Below the pieces are notes generated by a model. It did not search any database. It was not told the DNA's origin and saw only the letters and a program-made list of their open reading frames with translations. The translations under genes and the position numbers were made by a program. From NCBI GenBank assembly GCA_029959085.1, contig JARWIR010000015.1:9671017-9735016 (forward strand): DNA of 64,000 bases, in the 5' to 3' direction. Source of the DNA: Nemophila menziesii. Taxonomy: Eukaryota > Streptophyta > Magnoliopsida > Boraginales > Hydrophyllaceae. Shown in pieces: positions 10,871 through 24,544 of this stretch; within the stretch, counting starts at the first letter, position 1, and each line of letters begins with the position of its first letter.

Positions 10871-13536
10871 TGTACTACCCTTTATTACACAATCCACAAT
10901 AAAATAACCAATCTTAAACCTTTAAAAGTGTAAGTTATAATAAAATAATCATCAGCCAATTATCAATAAGTACAACTAACTTTATAGCTCTTCATTAATA
11001 ATTCTTAAACACCCTAAGATTTCACTTTATTCGAATCCTGACATTAGCTTTTCCCAAAAACTACACCCTTAGTCTTAATAACAACATCTCCAAATTGTAT
11101 GTCCTCTTTCTCACACTTTCACACACCTCAACTAACTCTATATTTCTATCGTAAGATTTACATATATATCACTTTATAGGTTAGATCAGATGGTGCTGAT
11201 GACCAAGATAAGGTATGTGAAACTCGGCTAGTAATTATACAAACTCTACACTTCTATAAAAAAATGGCTACCTAATGTCCGAAAGAAAAAAATTGATATC
11301 CATCAGAGATATGTACTAGTGAAATGAACACTATATCATATTAACAACAAGGGTACATTACCTTGGCAACCCTCTTTTTAGGTGAAGTGGAAGAGTTTAG
11401 CTTTTATGTTGAAAATATATAATAGGTGATATCAATTTTACGGCTTATGATCAAAATATGTGTTGACATTCTATTTATGAAGGATCATCAATGATGATGG
11501 ACATTTTGGTTAAAATTTATTTATGATAAAGTAGGTAATTTTTTCTCTTAATGTTGTACTCTTGGCCACAACAACATAGCATGATTTAAAGGTTTTTCTG
11601 ACTTCAATAGAATTGTATACTCGTAAAATTAGCGGGGTGGTTTAAGCCCTTAAGATAAATATTTGTTTTAATGAGTTTCTTTTTGACACATAGGTGTTGG
11701 ATTTTAGAGCAACATTTTTATGCTACACATGGTTCAACCCAAGGACTATTAAATTTGAGAAGAGACCTCTAGCTATTATATCCTATTACTCATATATTAT
11801 TATCCGTTGGTCTCCAATTTCTAATTTTAGTTGTAACTTCAAACATGGGTCCTACTAACTAGACGAATATATTTAGGGGGAAAACATTGAGAATATTCAG
11901 ACTCGCTAGTTTAGAATAAAGAATCGTGTTTATATCCACGTTTTGGAGATGTGGAGCAAACGATTATTAAGAAGGACTCAATACGAATCTGCGAAAGTCA
12001 AAAGGGGTTGGTAACACTTTACACGACGCCTTATTCGGAGAAAATAACTACTAATATTATTTCTCAAAAAATTGAGTTAATATCTCAAGAGGAAAAACAC
12101 TGTTCAGACATATTTTGTTTGAGTAGCTTAAAATAGAAATATCAATAAGACTTTCTTTCATGCGTCAACCATGAAAATGAGAACTGCAAAAAAGTCATTA
12201 TTTAAATAATAAAAATAGAAAATAGGTGGATAGCAATGATGAAATCAAATGATTATTTCATTAGTTTTATCCTAATATAAATTGTTGACTCTATTATTGA
12301 TAATCATGAAGTAGTTAATTCTATCATAGAAAAATTATCTCCATAAATGAAATAAGAACTTATCGAACCCATAAAGTTGGAAGAAGTGAAACGTGTTGTC
12401 TTTATTTTTGTGTATTCTAAATCTCTAACACTAGTTGCTTTTTCATGTTTTTTATTCTAAAGGTCCCAGGATACAATCAGGGGTAATATGTTTACTTCTG
12501 TCTTATATTTCTTCAGCGATGACGAATCTATCCCATAACTCCCTCACGCAACTATTTATATTATTGTGAAGGCACTACTCAAGATGATGTAACAAAATTT
12601 AGTCATATTTCTTATGCCCATTTTGTGTATAATATAATAGTAAAAAGTCACACCTTATTTTTCAAGTCTTGTATAGATCATATTGAAATTGGAAGTTAAA
12701 TAATCTGAATGGTTTTGTAATTACTATCATGTTCTTGGAGAAAAAGAAGGACAAGAGTTGTTTTTTTAAGATGTCCCACATATAAAATGGATGAATTGTA
12801 ATACTAGCTTATATTAATTCTCCCTCCTATACCTTTTAAAAGAACAAAACTCTAGAAGTGAAGAGGATGAGTAATATCCCACACATGCATCACCACTACA
12901 ACACACCCGTCCCGGTCTAGTATTGCGGCTAGGCGAGACGAGACGCGATGCGAGTTGTATGTCATTCCCTATTTGGAAAAAAGAACATATGGGAGTTGGT
13001 GGGAACTTATAAGAGCTAATAGGACACATTAAAAAAATCTATCAAAAGAAGAAAACGTCCAGCCTTGAATGTTCTAGGATTAATCATGACTCAGTTGTTA
13101 CAATGTTTACAAAACTTGTACATATTGTTCTCATATCCGCCACAAGAAGAGTGACTAGGTTAATGCCAGAGTTTAAAATATATGAAACGGTTTTTCCTTT
13201 ATGGTGAACCTCTTTATGGAACATAATTACTTTGGACGTTTTTTATGACCTCAAGCACTATGTAAGATGAGTTAGATTCATTTGGAAAAGTACAAGCACA
13301 ATCACAACATACTAGAAAAACTCTCAAATCTCTCTCTCTCTCTCCAAATTTTTTTATACTTTTATTTCAGGATTCAAGGGTATATAATGGATCTTATATT
13401 TACTTTAACTAAAAGAGACACATCATTCCTTTTATAAATGAGATTGATACTCGCGCCTAAGTTTCACAATACTTTTCCATCCTTCGCCAATGGTAATAGA
13501 AATCGCGAAGCTTCTCGGATCTTTCAACTTGGGTGG
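10871..13536. other. gene-poor stretch, nothing recognised
   Basis: AT-rich sequence with stops in all frames. The longest frame of interest is 61 codons at 11951-12136, with no motif and no supporting context. The short CT run near 13330 (CTCTCTCTCTCTC) is simple sequence. I see no RNA gene, LTR end or TIR here. Confidence 0.6.
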
Positions 13537-15121
13537 TGGTGGTCCTTTGTGTGTTCTAAAATAAATGCAAAAGTAATCGAACCACAACCGCAAGTGTACG
13601 GTTGTCCCAAGTAGTAATAAGTGATTCTAGGATCGTTTGCAGGGACGGTTTGGTTAACTACAATGCTTATCAAATAATGAATGGTTGCTCTTATGAAAGC
13701 AATTAAAAGATGATATGATTGATTGTTTGTTTTTATTATTTCTAAGTAATGAAAGACTAAATGAAAAATGCAATTAAATACTAAGACGCAAGTAAATAAA
13801 TGTGAAACGCAAATATGAAAGGTAGCACTTGAGAACGCAAGGGATCCTCCTAATTCTATTTCATAACATATTCTGTTTAAGGGTTAAATCGGTCAATTAC
13901 AATGGTCGGGATTCTAAATTCCTTATACCCCCGTCAGGGTGGACTATAAGGCTATCCTAGAGTGTCACTAGTCCCGTCAGTGTAAATATGATCCACTATT
14001 AGATGATTAAGCAATTTACCACATTGGCCCTAAAATTAGCTAAGTTCGTCAGAATCAATAGCTTCTATTTTAGATTTAATAATTAATTCCGTACATAAAC
14101 CCTCCGTCAGGATGATCCAATCGCCACTAATTGGAATAGCCTAGATACTAATACCTGTTCTTAGTTCGCGACTCTAAAAACAGTAAATAATCTCAAATTA
14201 TAAAAAAGAGTAAAAGACCCAATTTAATTTAATTTAACGGAAACCCATATTCAGGACATGAAATTCAATAGAATTGGGATTCACCCATAAAGCATTCTCA
14301 AGCACTAAAACGGAATTAGCTCATACTAATTAAAAAGAAAACTAAATTAAAAGTAATTGAATGCATATTGTTTTACAGAAATTGAATACAGAGACACCTA
14401 ATTTCGGAATTGGTTTGGCTGTGAATTGGAGATATAGACAGTTTCCAGCTCCAAGCTTCTTCTTTTCCTTGTTTCTGCTTCTTCTCTGGACACTCTCTTC
14501 AAAGGATGAATTGAATTGAAGAATAAAATGAGTAGGTAAGAAATAATGAGGTCAAAAGCTCCTTTTATAAGCTCAAATTCGGAATGGGCTTTTAATTAGG
14601 GTTTAAGTGAATAATAAAAAGTCCAAGTCCACTAATCAAACCCAAATCCCGTAACTGCTGCACCACCTCCACTAAAACGGCTTTTCCCGCTTCGTTATAA
14701 CTCCGATTGACTTGATTCCAGTTGCTAAATTTCCGTAACTCGATAAGGAATGTTTTCTCTTCAAAGGTCAGCGGTTAAATCATCTCTTAAGCGCCTTGAA
14801 ATCAGCAATCTTTGGACTGTTTTCCAGATTTGTAGCTCTAAAATCAAATTCTTTCGGGATTTATCTTCAAGTCTTGACTCCATATCACAATCTTTGACTT
14901 TCTTCTCGGATTCCTCTCCTAGCTAATATTCAAAACCTACAAACTTTTCACTAAAATACACAAGATTACGCGCAAAAGTTTAATAAATCAAAAATACTAG
15001 AGATAAAAGAGGAAAATCGGATTATTGCATATTTTGTCCAAAAGTCTATCAAAATAGTCGAATAAACACCAAAAATGATGTCTCTAAAGGGCATAAAATT
15101 AGAACATTTAGGGAGACATCA
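13537..15121 (-). repeat. gypsy LTR, type B, minus strand
   Basis: Read on the minus strand it begins TGATGTCTCCCTAAATG at 15121 and ends GGACCACCA at 13537, a length of 1585 bp. This is close to the 1569-bp type B LTR at 31111 and the 1749-bp solo LTR at 58631. Shared features are the GAGACATCAT motif near the start, repeated CCCTGACGGG-type blocks, and an end in CCACCA. A purine tract lies just before it (15122-15135). Confidence 0.8.
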
Positions 15122-15135
15122 AGACCCCCAACTCA
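15122..15135 (-). other. gypsy polypurine tract
   Basis: On the minus strand TGAGTTGGGGGTCT abuts the TGATGTC start of the LTR. It matches GAGCTGGGGGTCT before the plus-strand 3' LTR at 38347. It primes plus-strand DNA synthesis in LTR elements. Confidence 0.75.
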
Positions 15136-16311
15136 AACCTTTGTCGTCCTGACAAAGCAAAACTAAAAACAAGGGGAATGGAGTAGATGCAAGAGAAAAT
15201 AGAAGCTAGCAAATAAACCCAAAAGCAATTCTAAAGATAAATCTCATATAGCAAACATTAAGAACTAACATACACATACGCTAATCATGCAACATCAAAC
15301 ACAAATAACTTCAATCATAAAATTAACTTTGCAATGCGAGAAGGTTACACTTGTACTTATCTCATTATGATGGCTATAGTTTGTTACTCGATCCTTACTC
15401 GCTTTGAACGCTCCACTTAGTATACAATCTATTAACTTACCATGCACCTAGGAATCACGAGGACTTTACGGTTTTAGTGTATGCTTAGGGACGGTGTGGT
15501 ATGTATATTTGGTAAATTTGAAGTGAGCTTTTGGCTCTCTCCTCACTTACCATCACCAACTGTCCATGAGCTTGAGTTTACACTCATATAATATTCTCAC
15601 TCAACCCATTTGACGCGCTAATGTTGCGTCCCCAATGTCAACCCAATCAATCTAAGATGATTTTTCGAAATATTCCACTTTGCCGGTTTATTTATTCTTT
15701 CTTTCTTTTTTTTTTTTTTTTTTTTTGTACAAGATACCCATGACCATCATTTTGATGTGAAAGGTCATGTCTCTTATAATTTTTTTTTCTATTCTTTTTC
15801 TTTTTCAAATCCCGACAAAGGGTTACAAATAATAATATCATCTTTATTTTGTGCCTAAATATAAACACATCATTTCCCACCCAATGAAATTTCCCAAATG
15901 TGGCCCTCCACCCCAAACTCAAGCTCGAGACAGGTCTCAGGAATGTGATTCAAGTGCGGGTCATTTGGTCATGCCTAATAATCTAAGGGATAATGGACTT
16001 ATATCGTGGCTACAAAATAAAGGCTTAAGGCTCAAAATTGGGCTAAGATGGATAAAATTATTATAAGGGGTAGCAAGCTAAAATGCTTCAAATGGCTAAC
16101 AAAGAATTGCCCCTATCATTTTCCTAAGTACATAGTTCGTCTTTAGTTCATAGCTAAGTGGGTTCTCTACTAATTTAGATCTCACGTTCTACAAACCAAA
16201 CATTTTCCTTAAGTACAAGCTTACTTCTTTTGCATTGATCGTTAATTTTTCCTATTCATTATCTATGTTTGCATGCAATTAAAGTGCGTTTTATGTTATT
16301 CCCTAAAGTCC
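15136..16311 (-). mobile_element. gypsy 3' internal remnant, minus strand
   Basis: The reverse complement of 15800-16130 aligns by eye with 37310-37620 of the plus-strand gypsy. Shared blocks include GAGCTTGAGTTTGGGGTGG, GACCCGCA and TTTAGCTTGCT. No ORF survives. The small plus-strand frames here are shadows. A poly-T tract lies at 15702-15726. Confidence 0.65.
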
Positions 16312-16817
16312 GCCATTGACTATCATGTTAGGTAAGCTAGTCAAATATCTAACGCCATTGACTATCATGTTAGGTAAGCTGGTCAAAAATCAATACCGTA
16401 CACTAGACGATTATGTGATGTTGTCTATAATTGAATACCCGATCAGGGTGACAATCCAACTACTAAGAACATTCTGAATGTGATCAAGATTAGGGATGGA
16501 ATAAGTCAAAGAACATAATACAAATATATAATTAAAATCTCATTCAATTAATTGTCACTTTCCCAAATAACATAGAATAGAAAATAAGAATCAAGGATTA
16601 TACAAAGTGCATACCCAATCTATGGAAAATTTAGTACATACATAAATAAGTAAAACTAAAGAATAAAAATATTGGATACATAGTTAAGCTATAGAATCTA
16701 ATACAAATTACTCCAAGGGTAGCCGTCAACTTACTTCATTGGATGAATTTCATGATACTTAGGATTAATAATCAAGTAAGGACATGTTTCCATAAGTACA
16801 TAGGCATATATATACAA

Positions 16818-16855
<38 letters not shown>

Positions 16856-17401
16856 ATGTGTAGGTGCTAGGTCAAAATCAAGAGTATGGCCCAATTTTTT
16901 AGAGTCAAAATCAAACTCTAACTCGTTTTCATTAATAATAGTAAAATATAACCTTTGGAAATTGAAAGAATAATAAATCCTTTGTTACGGCTCGAAATCC
17001 AGTGATCTTCGTATCAAAATGGCCACAACATAAATAATCTTCTGAATATCAAAGAGCTCTTTCAAATAATTTGTCCATTTTCTGAAGTATTCATAATACT
17101 AGTCGTTTTCACAGATGGACAACAACTTTTGGCAGATTTTCCACTCTCCTAAATCAGCTTTATTTCCTTTTAACTCTTGATTTTCCTTAGATCTATTTTC
17201 TTCAACTCCTTGATATTTATTTTGCATCTAATATAATCATTATACCTAAGAGTTTCACATTTAACACACAAATTATACCAAAAACACTCCAAAAGTAATA
17301 ATTCTCCAAAGCAAGGTAAGAATGGAGAAACTAACAATTAATAATAAACCTTAAATGATGTCTCATGAATAGATTAATTCATCACAAATATGGAGACATC
17401 A
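16312..17401 (-). repeat. gypsy LTR, type A, minus strand, truncated
   Basis: On the minus strand it starts TGATGTCTCCATATTTG at 17401 and can be followed to the GTCACCCTGATCGGG block (about 16440) and the CTAGTGTACGGTA block, which match type A (39320-39400). The distal 500-600 bp of the LTR is missing. It includes a (TA)n(TG)n microsatellite at 16805-16857 and a 41-bp tandem duplication at 16312-16393 (GCCATTGACTATCATGTTAG twice). Confidence 0.7.
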
Positions 17402-17537
17402 TGCCCATTAAGCCTGCAAGTATTATCCAACGTCTCCACCAATACCCTATGGGAAACAGACAAAACGTTGAATTTGTTAAAGGTTACGCGAAGATCTTGG
17501 TAAAAATAACACCAATTAGAAGAAAGTTTGTAGGAAA
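17402..17537. other. unassigned spacer before duplication copy 1
   Basis: 136 bases between the minus-strand LTR start and the point where similarity to 39977 onward begins. It matches nothing else that I can see in the window. Confidence 0.4.
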
Positions 17538-19260
17538 TCGAACATGATTTAGCTCCCCTCCCTTGAAAAGTAAGGTTTGAGGGAATGTAAAGTGTCTTAA
17601 GAATTTTCTCTGACGAATCCATAAAAAAAGCTGCAGTACGAATGATGATATGAGAATATGATATATAAGGACACGTACATATATATATATATACACACAC
17701 ACACATATATATATGTATATAATGGAGATATAAAAAAAGGATAAAGCATTAATACCAATGAGGTGTCGTTTGAAATGCCCTAGAAAAGGTAATGAGGTAA
17801 GTTCTTGGAATGAATATAACAGGTGCACGAACGCGCAACCCATAAGGTCGAAAGGTGAATTAGGAATAATTAGGTGATTTTGTAATTGCCACTTTTTATA
17901 AATATCAACAATTGTTATTCATTATGAAGTGATAAAAAATAATTTTATTTGTACACTAAGAAGGTCCACAAGTATAAAATCCTAACATTTTAAATGAGAA
18001 AGGAAAAGTACAAGTTTTTAAATTGATATTTGATAGGAAAAAAATATCACTACACCTCAATAAGAGAAAGGATGGGAAAGCTCATAGATGACATGTGTGT
18101 TACTTCAAGGATTGTGTATATAGAACCTAAAATAATCGAGGCTCCAGGGAGTTAGATGTATCAAATCACACCCATATATAGTAGGACATTTTGAAGAACA
18201 TGGGATGAACAAAGTCTAGGTGGACTTAACTAATTATTTGGCCAAACAAAATGGTTTAACTAATTTAGAGGAAAGTCAACCAACCACGAAAGAAGAAGAG
18301 TGTGTCATTACCATAAGTATTTAATTCATAGGTAATTACGAGTACAAATATAAGAACGATTTTAAAAAATCCAATTAATATAATTAGAAGGCTTTTTAGG
18401 CCAAGTATTTTGCAAGAAAGATTATTTATCTTCATTTTATTTTGTTAAACAAAAGTATTTTCAGTCAAATTCAATCACTATGGATCTATTCATTTTATCT
18501 GGTAGACTTCACTCTATTAGTGAGTACGGTGGTTGCCACTTGCTCTAATAATGTTACTTGGTGTGGATATTCTTCATACATCATATAGGGATTCTGCATT
18601 GTATGATTTAGCTGAGTGAGAGATGCTCCATCCTTTTTTCTTTGTTATGTGATTGCGTTTTTTCGCAGACTCTGGCTTTTTTCATTTTTGGTATTTCAAT
18701 AGGTCAAAAAGTAATAATTTTCCACCCTGAAGTCATGTGATTAAAATAATTTTACCATATAATAAAATAAGAACTAAAGTAATAGAATTTGACGAAATAT
18801 AATTTTGTTTAACCAAATAAAATGCGAAAAAAGTAAAGATATCATTACAAATAAGTCTTTTGGGATAAAAAGTATTGTGATTACATAAATCATTCTTCTA
18901 TTTATATTCGTTCCACCAAGTATTTATAGCCAGTTTCCCTCATCCTACACACGTTGATTAAGTAACTATGAGCAATGTAGAAGCGTGGTTCATCATATCT
19001 ATCCCCTTGCAACTACGACGATCCAAGGTAAAATAGGTTACAATCCTAGAAATAACATCAAGGATCATATATCCTTGTTGGCTTTACTCGTTCCATCCTT
19101 GCTCGAGGTGTAGTGATATTTTTTCCAATCAATAACTCCTACACGAAAACTTGTTATTTAATTTCGAGGGTGGGAGTTTTGAGTTGACTCTATAGGGTAC
19201 GCGGAGCAAGCGTTTATAAGAAACTACAAATGAGACAAATTTCTAGTGAGGGGGGAGGAC

Positions 19261-19606
19261 TGCTTGATAAAAGCAAAAAAATGGAATAATAATATGAAAT
19301 AAAGTAAAATAAATTAGAATTTGTAACATCTCCAATTAATTTAAGTAGTGGAGAAATAAGTTATGGGTTGTGGAGAATTAAGTTTGAGTAAGTGGAGAAA
19401 TAAATTATAGGTTTTAATATTAATTAGAATAGTAGTGGGCAATATGACAACTTATTATATGAGTTACATGTCTTTCCATATTCTTAAGTTTTTTTATATA
19501 AATAGAGAGACATGAAAATGAAATTGGAACACAAACAAAAAAGAAAACCAAATATCAATATATTATTTTCAGTTTTCTCTCCAAAAAATCTTATTTCTTT
19601 TCTTCA
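19261..19606 (+). repeat. copia 5' LTR
   Basis: Pairs with 23511-23846. Shared blocks include ATGGAATAATAATATG, TTATAGGTTTTAATATTA and TATATAAATAGAGAGA (a TATA box at about 19496). It ends TCTTCA before the primer site. The start is uncertain by about 4 bases. Confidence 0.85.
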
Positions 19607-19609
19607 AAT

Positions 19610-19621
19610 TGGTATCAGAGT
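19610..19621 (+). other. primer-binding site, initiator Met-tRNA
   Basis: TGGTATCAGAGT, one mismatch from the standard copia site, three bases after the LTR end. Confidence 0.9.
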
Positions 19622-19689
19622 AAGAACAAGGTTAAAAAAAGACCAACAATCTTACTTCTCTCGTACCTCATTTCAATCGCAAAAAATTT

Positions 19690-22600
19690 GAATATTGAAG
19701 TCATTCAATGAAATTATGTATTGAATCTCAAGGCCTTTGGAGTATTGTTGAAGATGGTGTAGATATTCTAGAAGATGAGTCACAATTAAACGAAGGACAA
19801 AAGATAATTCTAAAAGGTGAGAAGAAAGAAATCGAAAATATTTTTTCCAAATATATCAAGCCATCGAAGTAAAATTTTCTGAAAGACTAACCAAGGCGGA
19901 TAATTCCATGATAGCATGGGAGATTCTTCAAACAACTTGTGCTGGAAAAGATTAAGTAAAAAGGGTTCGCTTGCAAACTCTAAGGTCTGGCCTTGAAAAA
20001 TTAGAGATGAAAAAAAATGAATAAATTGGCAATTATTTAACAAGAGTCTCATCTCTTGTAAATCGAATGGCTACAAATGGAGATATCATTGAAATTCAAA
20101 GGGTTGTTGAAAAAGTTTTGCATAGCCTACTTATGAAATTTGATCATGTGGTCGTGGCTATTCACGAGTCACAAGATACTTCGGCAATGGAACTAGAAAC
20201 CTTACAAAGAAGATTAGAAGCACATGAAGCTAGAATTCTTCTAAGAAGCCCTCAAATTTCTTCTTCCGGTCAAGCATTACAATCTCATGTTTCATTCAAG
20301 GGAGGTCGCGGTTCATATCGTGGACGTGGTAGAGGCCGTGAACAAACAAGAGGTGGAAGAAATTCCTACAATAATCGTGGACAATATTAGACAAAAGAGG
20401 AGGAGAAAACCTTTCAGAATAATTCTGATAGAGGTGGAGGACGAGGTCGAGGTACATATAAAGGTACAAAATCTTATATTGAGCATCATTATCGTCATAA
20501 ACCATGACACAAAGTTTATGATTGTTGGAATAAATATCTTGAAAAAGAAAAGAAGGTGGATATATACAAAAGATTGAAAATTCAAAATCATTATTAGTTG
20601 CTTTTGATGGAAATTTTGAAGATATATAGTATTTGGATAGTGGTGCTAGTAGACATATGACATGAAACAAAATTTTGTTTTCAAATCTTGTTGTAACTAA
20701 CTATGGCCAAGTTACAATCGGAAATGAAAAATCATATAAAATCGAAGGTGTAGTCGATATTGTCTTCAAAACAAAATCTAGAAAAACCGAAAAAATATCT
20801 TAGGTATTCTTTGTACCTGGCTTGAAAATAATTTGTTATGTGTTGGTCACTTAGTAAAAAAAGGTGTCAATATTTTATTTGTTGACAACACTTGCATCAT
20901 GAAAATTAGGGAATGAAATAGTTGCAAATATTGGGTTGAGTTCGAACAGTTTATTTCCTCTCAAACATAATACTCTGAGTGTTTCTTTTTATCTAACTGT
21001 TAATGAAGAAACGTGCAAGTTGTGGAAGATTCGGGCACCTTAATTTTCAAAGATTGAAGAAAGTGTCAAATGGGGAAGCAACATCGTGAGCCATTTCCAT
21101 CCAAGTAAAATTTGAAATCAAAATCACCATTGAACCTCATTCATAGTGACATTCGCGGGCCAATTCGATTCCCTTCCTTGGGAGGTAATAAGTATTTCTT
21201 GTTATTTATTGATTATTTTACAAGAAAGTTATAAGTGTATATTTTAAAGCAAAAATCGGAAGCCTTTGTATATTTTAAAGAATATAAATCTCAAGTTGAA
21301 AATTATTTTGATTATAAAATAAATAACGTGAGAAGTGATCGTGGTGGTGAGTATTTTTCCTCTCTATTTAAAGATTTTTGTCAACAAAATAGAATTCTCC
21401 ATGAATTGACGACGCGATATTGTTCGATGCATGATGAAAAAGAAAAATATTCCATCGCAATTTTGGGTTAGAGCGGTATCTTGTGCCGTTTACTTGATCA
21501 ACCGATCACGAACAGAAGGTTTGGAAAATTCCACTCCTAACGAGCCGTGGTATGGTAAGTAGCCAAATGTAAGTCATTTAATAACAGTTGGTTGTCTTGC
21601 ATATTCACATATTCCAAATGCTTTGCGAACCAAACTTTATGATAAATTTGAAAAATGTATTTTCATTAGATATAGTGAAAGGACTAAATCTTACAAGCTT
21701 TATAGTCCTCAAACAAAGAAAATCGTAATAAGTCGGGATGTTAATTTGGAAGAAAAGGCTTCTTATGATTTTTCAAAAATTTTAGATTCACTAATCGACG
21801 GATTCTTGATGATGAATAAAGTGATTATCAAGTAAGAGATTCTCAAGAAATTCACATCTATGATGATGAAAATTAATCTCTTGAAGGTATACCATCTCCT
21901 CAAAGAAAAACAAGAAGTTTGGGAGATATTTATGATGCAATAGAGGAGGTACATGAAGAAAATAATATTTTCTTTGCATTTTTTGCTGGAGAAGATCCGA
22001 TTTCTTATGAAGAAGCCTCAAAAGAATAAAAATATATCCAAGATATGAGGAAGAAATCAACTCGATTGAAAGAAATGAAACTTGGGAGCTTACAAATTTA
22101 CCTTCTCAAAAGTCTCCAATTAATGAAAAATGCATTTTCAAAACAAAGGCCAATCTTGATGGCTTGATAAACAAACATAAAGCAAGGTTAGTTGCAAAAG
22201 ACTACAAACAAAAAAAAAGTGACGACTTCAATGAAGTATTTGCTCTTGTTTCATGACTTGATACAATTCGATTAGTTATTTCTCTTGCTGCTCAAAGTGG
22301 TTCGAAATTGTATAAAATGGATGTCAAATCAGTCTTCTTGAACGGATTTCTCCAAGAAGAAACTTATCTTGAGAAACCTCATGTATTTTTTAAGAAAGGT
22401 GAAGAAGACAAAATGTACAAACTCAAAAAGGCGTTGTATGGATTGAAGCAATCACCTCGTGCATGGTATGATAGAATTAATAATTATTTTTAAAAATTTG
22501 GCTTTGAACGTTGTCCTTTTGAGCATACCCTTTATATCAAAAGAAATTCTAAGGGTGGATTTATGATCGTTAGTAACTATGTTGACGATATTATCTTCAC

Positions 22601-23479
22601 GGGTAACAATTTGGAGATGTTGCATGCTTTCAAAGTTTGTATGTTGGGTGGGTTTGAAATGACCGATTTTGAAGAATTACATCATTTTCTTGGTATTAAT
22701 GTGCAATAATCGAATGAAGAAATTTTTATTTCTCAAGAAAAATATGCAACTAAAATGCGAAGAAATTTAAGATGGAGAACTCGAATCCCGTTTCAACCCC
22801 TTGCATTAAAGGATTGAAGTTAAGCAAAAAAGGAGAAGGCAAATTTATTGATACAACAATGTTTCGAAACTTGATAGGAAACTTGATGTATCTTAAAGCC
22901 ACTCGACCAGACATTGTGTTTGCGGTAAGTTTGATAAGCAAGTTTATGGAGAAACCTTATCCAAATCATTGGGAGGCGGCTAAAAGGATTTTCCGATACG
23001 TTACTATGAAGAAAATGTTCCTATAAAACTTGTGAGTTATACAGATAGTGATCTTGGAGGGAGTTTAGATGACTCTCGAAGTACTTCCGACTATTTCTTT
23101 GATCTCGAAAGTGGATCATTTTCGTGGAGTTTAAAAAACAACCAATTGTGGCCTTTCCACTAGCGAAGCAGAGTATATCGCAACTTCTTTAGCGGGATGT
23201 CAAATAATGTGGATAAGAGGATTTCTTGAAAACTTGAAGTACAATAAAAAAGATCTAACTATGTTATATTGTGATAATAGTTTAACTATATCCATCTCAA
23301 AGGATTCAGTCTTGCATGGAAGAACAAAACACATTCGATTTCGATTTCAATTTTTAAGAGAACTTGTCAGTGAAGGAGATGTTCATATACAATATTTCAA
23401 AAGTGATGACCAACTGGCTGAAGTGTTTACAAAACCACTCGGAAAATTGCATTTCTCAAAAAATATTGAAACTCCCTAA
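19690..23479 (+). pseudogene. copia gag-pol polyprotein, broken
   Basis: It would encode gag and the enzymes for reverse transcription and integration. Gag (19735-20390) has QGLWSIVEDG, an ERLTKADNSMIAWEIL block and a Gly/Arg-rich tail (GRGSYRGRGRGR). The zinc knuckle near 20490 has lost its first cysteines but keeps HKVYDCW. Protease has YLDSGASRHMT (about 20632), with the catalytic Asp kept. Integrase shows VRSDRGGEYFSS (about 21330) and then AVYLINRSRTEGLENSTP in another frame. RT has [32 protein letters not shown] (22314), [12 protein letters not shown] and NYVDDII (22573). RNase H shows YTDSDLGG (23039) and the end DQLAEVFTKPL (23410). Stops at about 19955, 20388, 20506, 21470, 22254, 22491 and 22707, plus frameshifts, rule out a working polyprotein. 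Confidence 0.92.
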
Positions 23480-23510
23480 ATGAAGAACAAATTCAACTTA
23501 CGGGAGGCAT

Positions 23511-23846
23511 TGTTGAAATAAATCAAAAACAAAAAAGAATAAAATGGAATAATAATATGGAATAATGTAAAACAAATATTTATATAATCTCAATTTTAAT
23601 GAATTAGTGGAGAAATAAGTTATGAGTTATAGAGAAATAAGTTTGAATTAGTGGAAAAATAAATTATAGGTTTTAATATTAAATTAGAATAGTAGTGGAC
23701 AATATAACAACTTATTATATGAGTTACACGTCTTTTCAGATTCTTAAGTTTTTTATATAAATAGAGAGATATGAAAATAAATTGAAATTCAGAAAAAATA
23801 GAAAACCAAAAAAATCAATATATTATTTTTAGAATTTTTCTTTTCA
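23511..23846 (+). repeat. copia 3' LTR
   Basis: Starts TGTTGAAATAAATC after the purine-rich CGGGAGGCAT (23501-23510) and ends CTTTTCA. The many differences from the 5' LTR show that the insertion is not recent. Confidence 0.85.
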
Positions 23847-24544
23847 TTTAACATCAGAACTCACAAGTTTTTTTTAAAACAACATAATTTATGTGTAATG
23901 TTAACAGATACAGTCGGGAAGGAAATCCGCTCAGTATGCTCTACTATGGAGAGTGATAATGCTTTTTAGACATGTTATTAAGGACCAAGGAGGGCACAAC
24001 AGGCACATAATACTTGGTAGTTGGTACAACAAATCAGGCCTAAATGGCTCGAGACCTGCACTATATTCATTTATAATATTGAACAACTTAGAAGAGCTGA
24101 CTGAGGTCACAGAGAAGCACTGAGGTCAAGATCAGTAATGCCCAATAACACGGGTCAAGATCACTCAAGCCCAATAACATTGGTCTAGAAGGTTCCAAAA
24201 CCATTCAGAGTTAGTCTCTAGTTTTCAACTTTACATGCAAATCAATAGTTTGTGAGCAAAGTCACGAGTTTATAATTGAATAAAAACAAGAATAATTATA
24301 TTCAGTAACCTGAATGAAAACTTAGTCATATCTCATAAAGTGTGTCGTGTGCACAAACCTTATGAGAATGAAAAACATCGTCTGGTCAGAAAAGATGTAA
24401 ATATAACAAAATATCACAACTATACTGCAATAATCATAAAAATATCTCATAAGTAAACTCAAGAGTTCATATAAATCTTCAACAACATCACACGAAAACA
24501 AAACAAGTCTCAATAATGAAAAAAAAAATGACATTATTAATAAA

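Larger units (their letters stand above)
19261..23846 (+). mobile_element. Ty1/copia retrotransposon, near full length, defective
   Basis: It has two LTRs of about 340 bp, an initiator Met-tRNA primer site, gag-pol remnants in copia order (gag, protease, integrase, RT, RNase H) and a purine tract before the 3' LTR. The corresponding site in duplication copy 2 (about 41643) is uninterrupted, so the insertion is younger than the duplication or was lost from copy 2. A clean 5-bp target duplication could not be fixed, because the shared host sequence CTGCTT overlaps the apparent LTR start. Confidence 0.9.

Noticed and set aside
20287..20670. Frames on both strands overlapping the copia gag Gly/Arg-rich region
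   Set aside because: These are shadows of the GRGRGR-coding repeat. The real frame is the one ending at 20390.
19261..23851. 5-bp target duplication for the copia element
   Set aside because: GGAC before 19261 and the bases after 23846 do not match, and comparison with copy 2 leaves the left edge ambiguous by a few bases.
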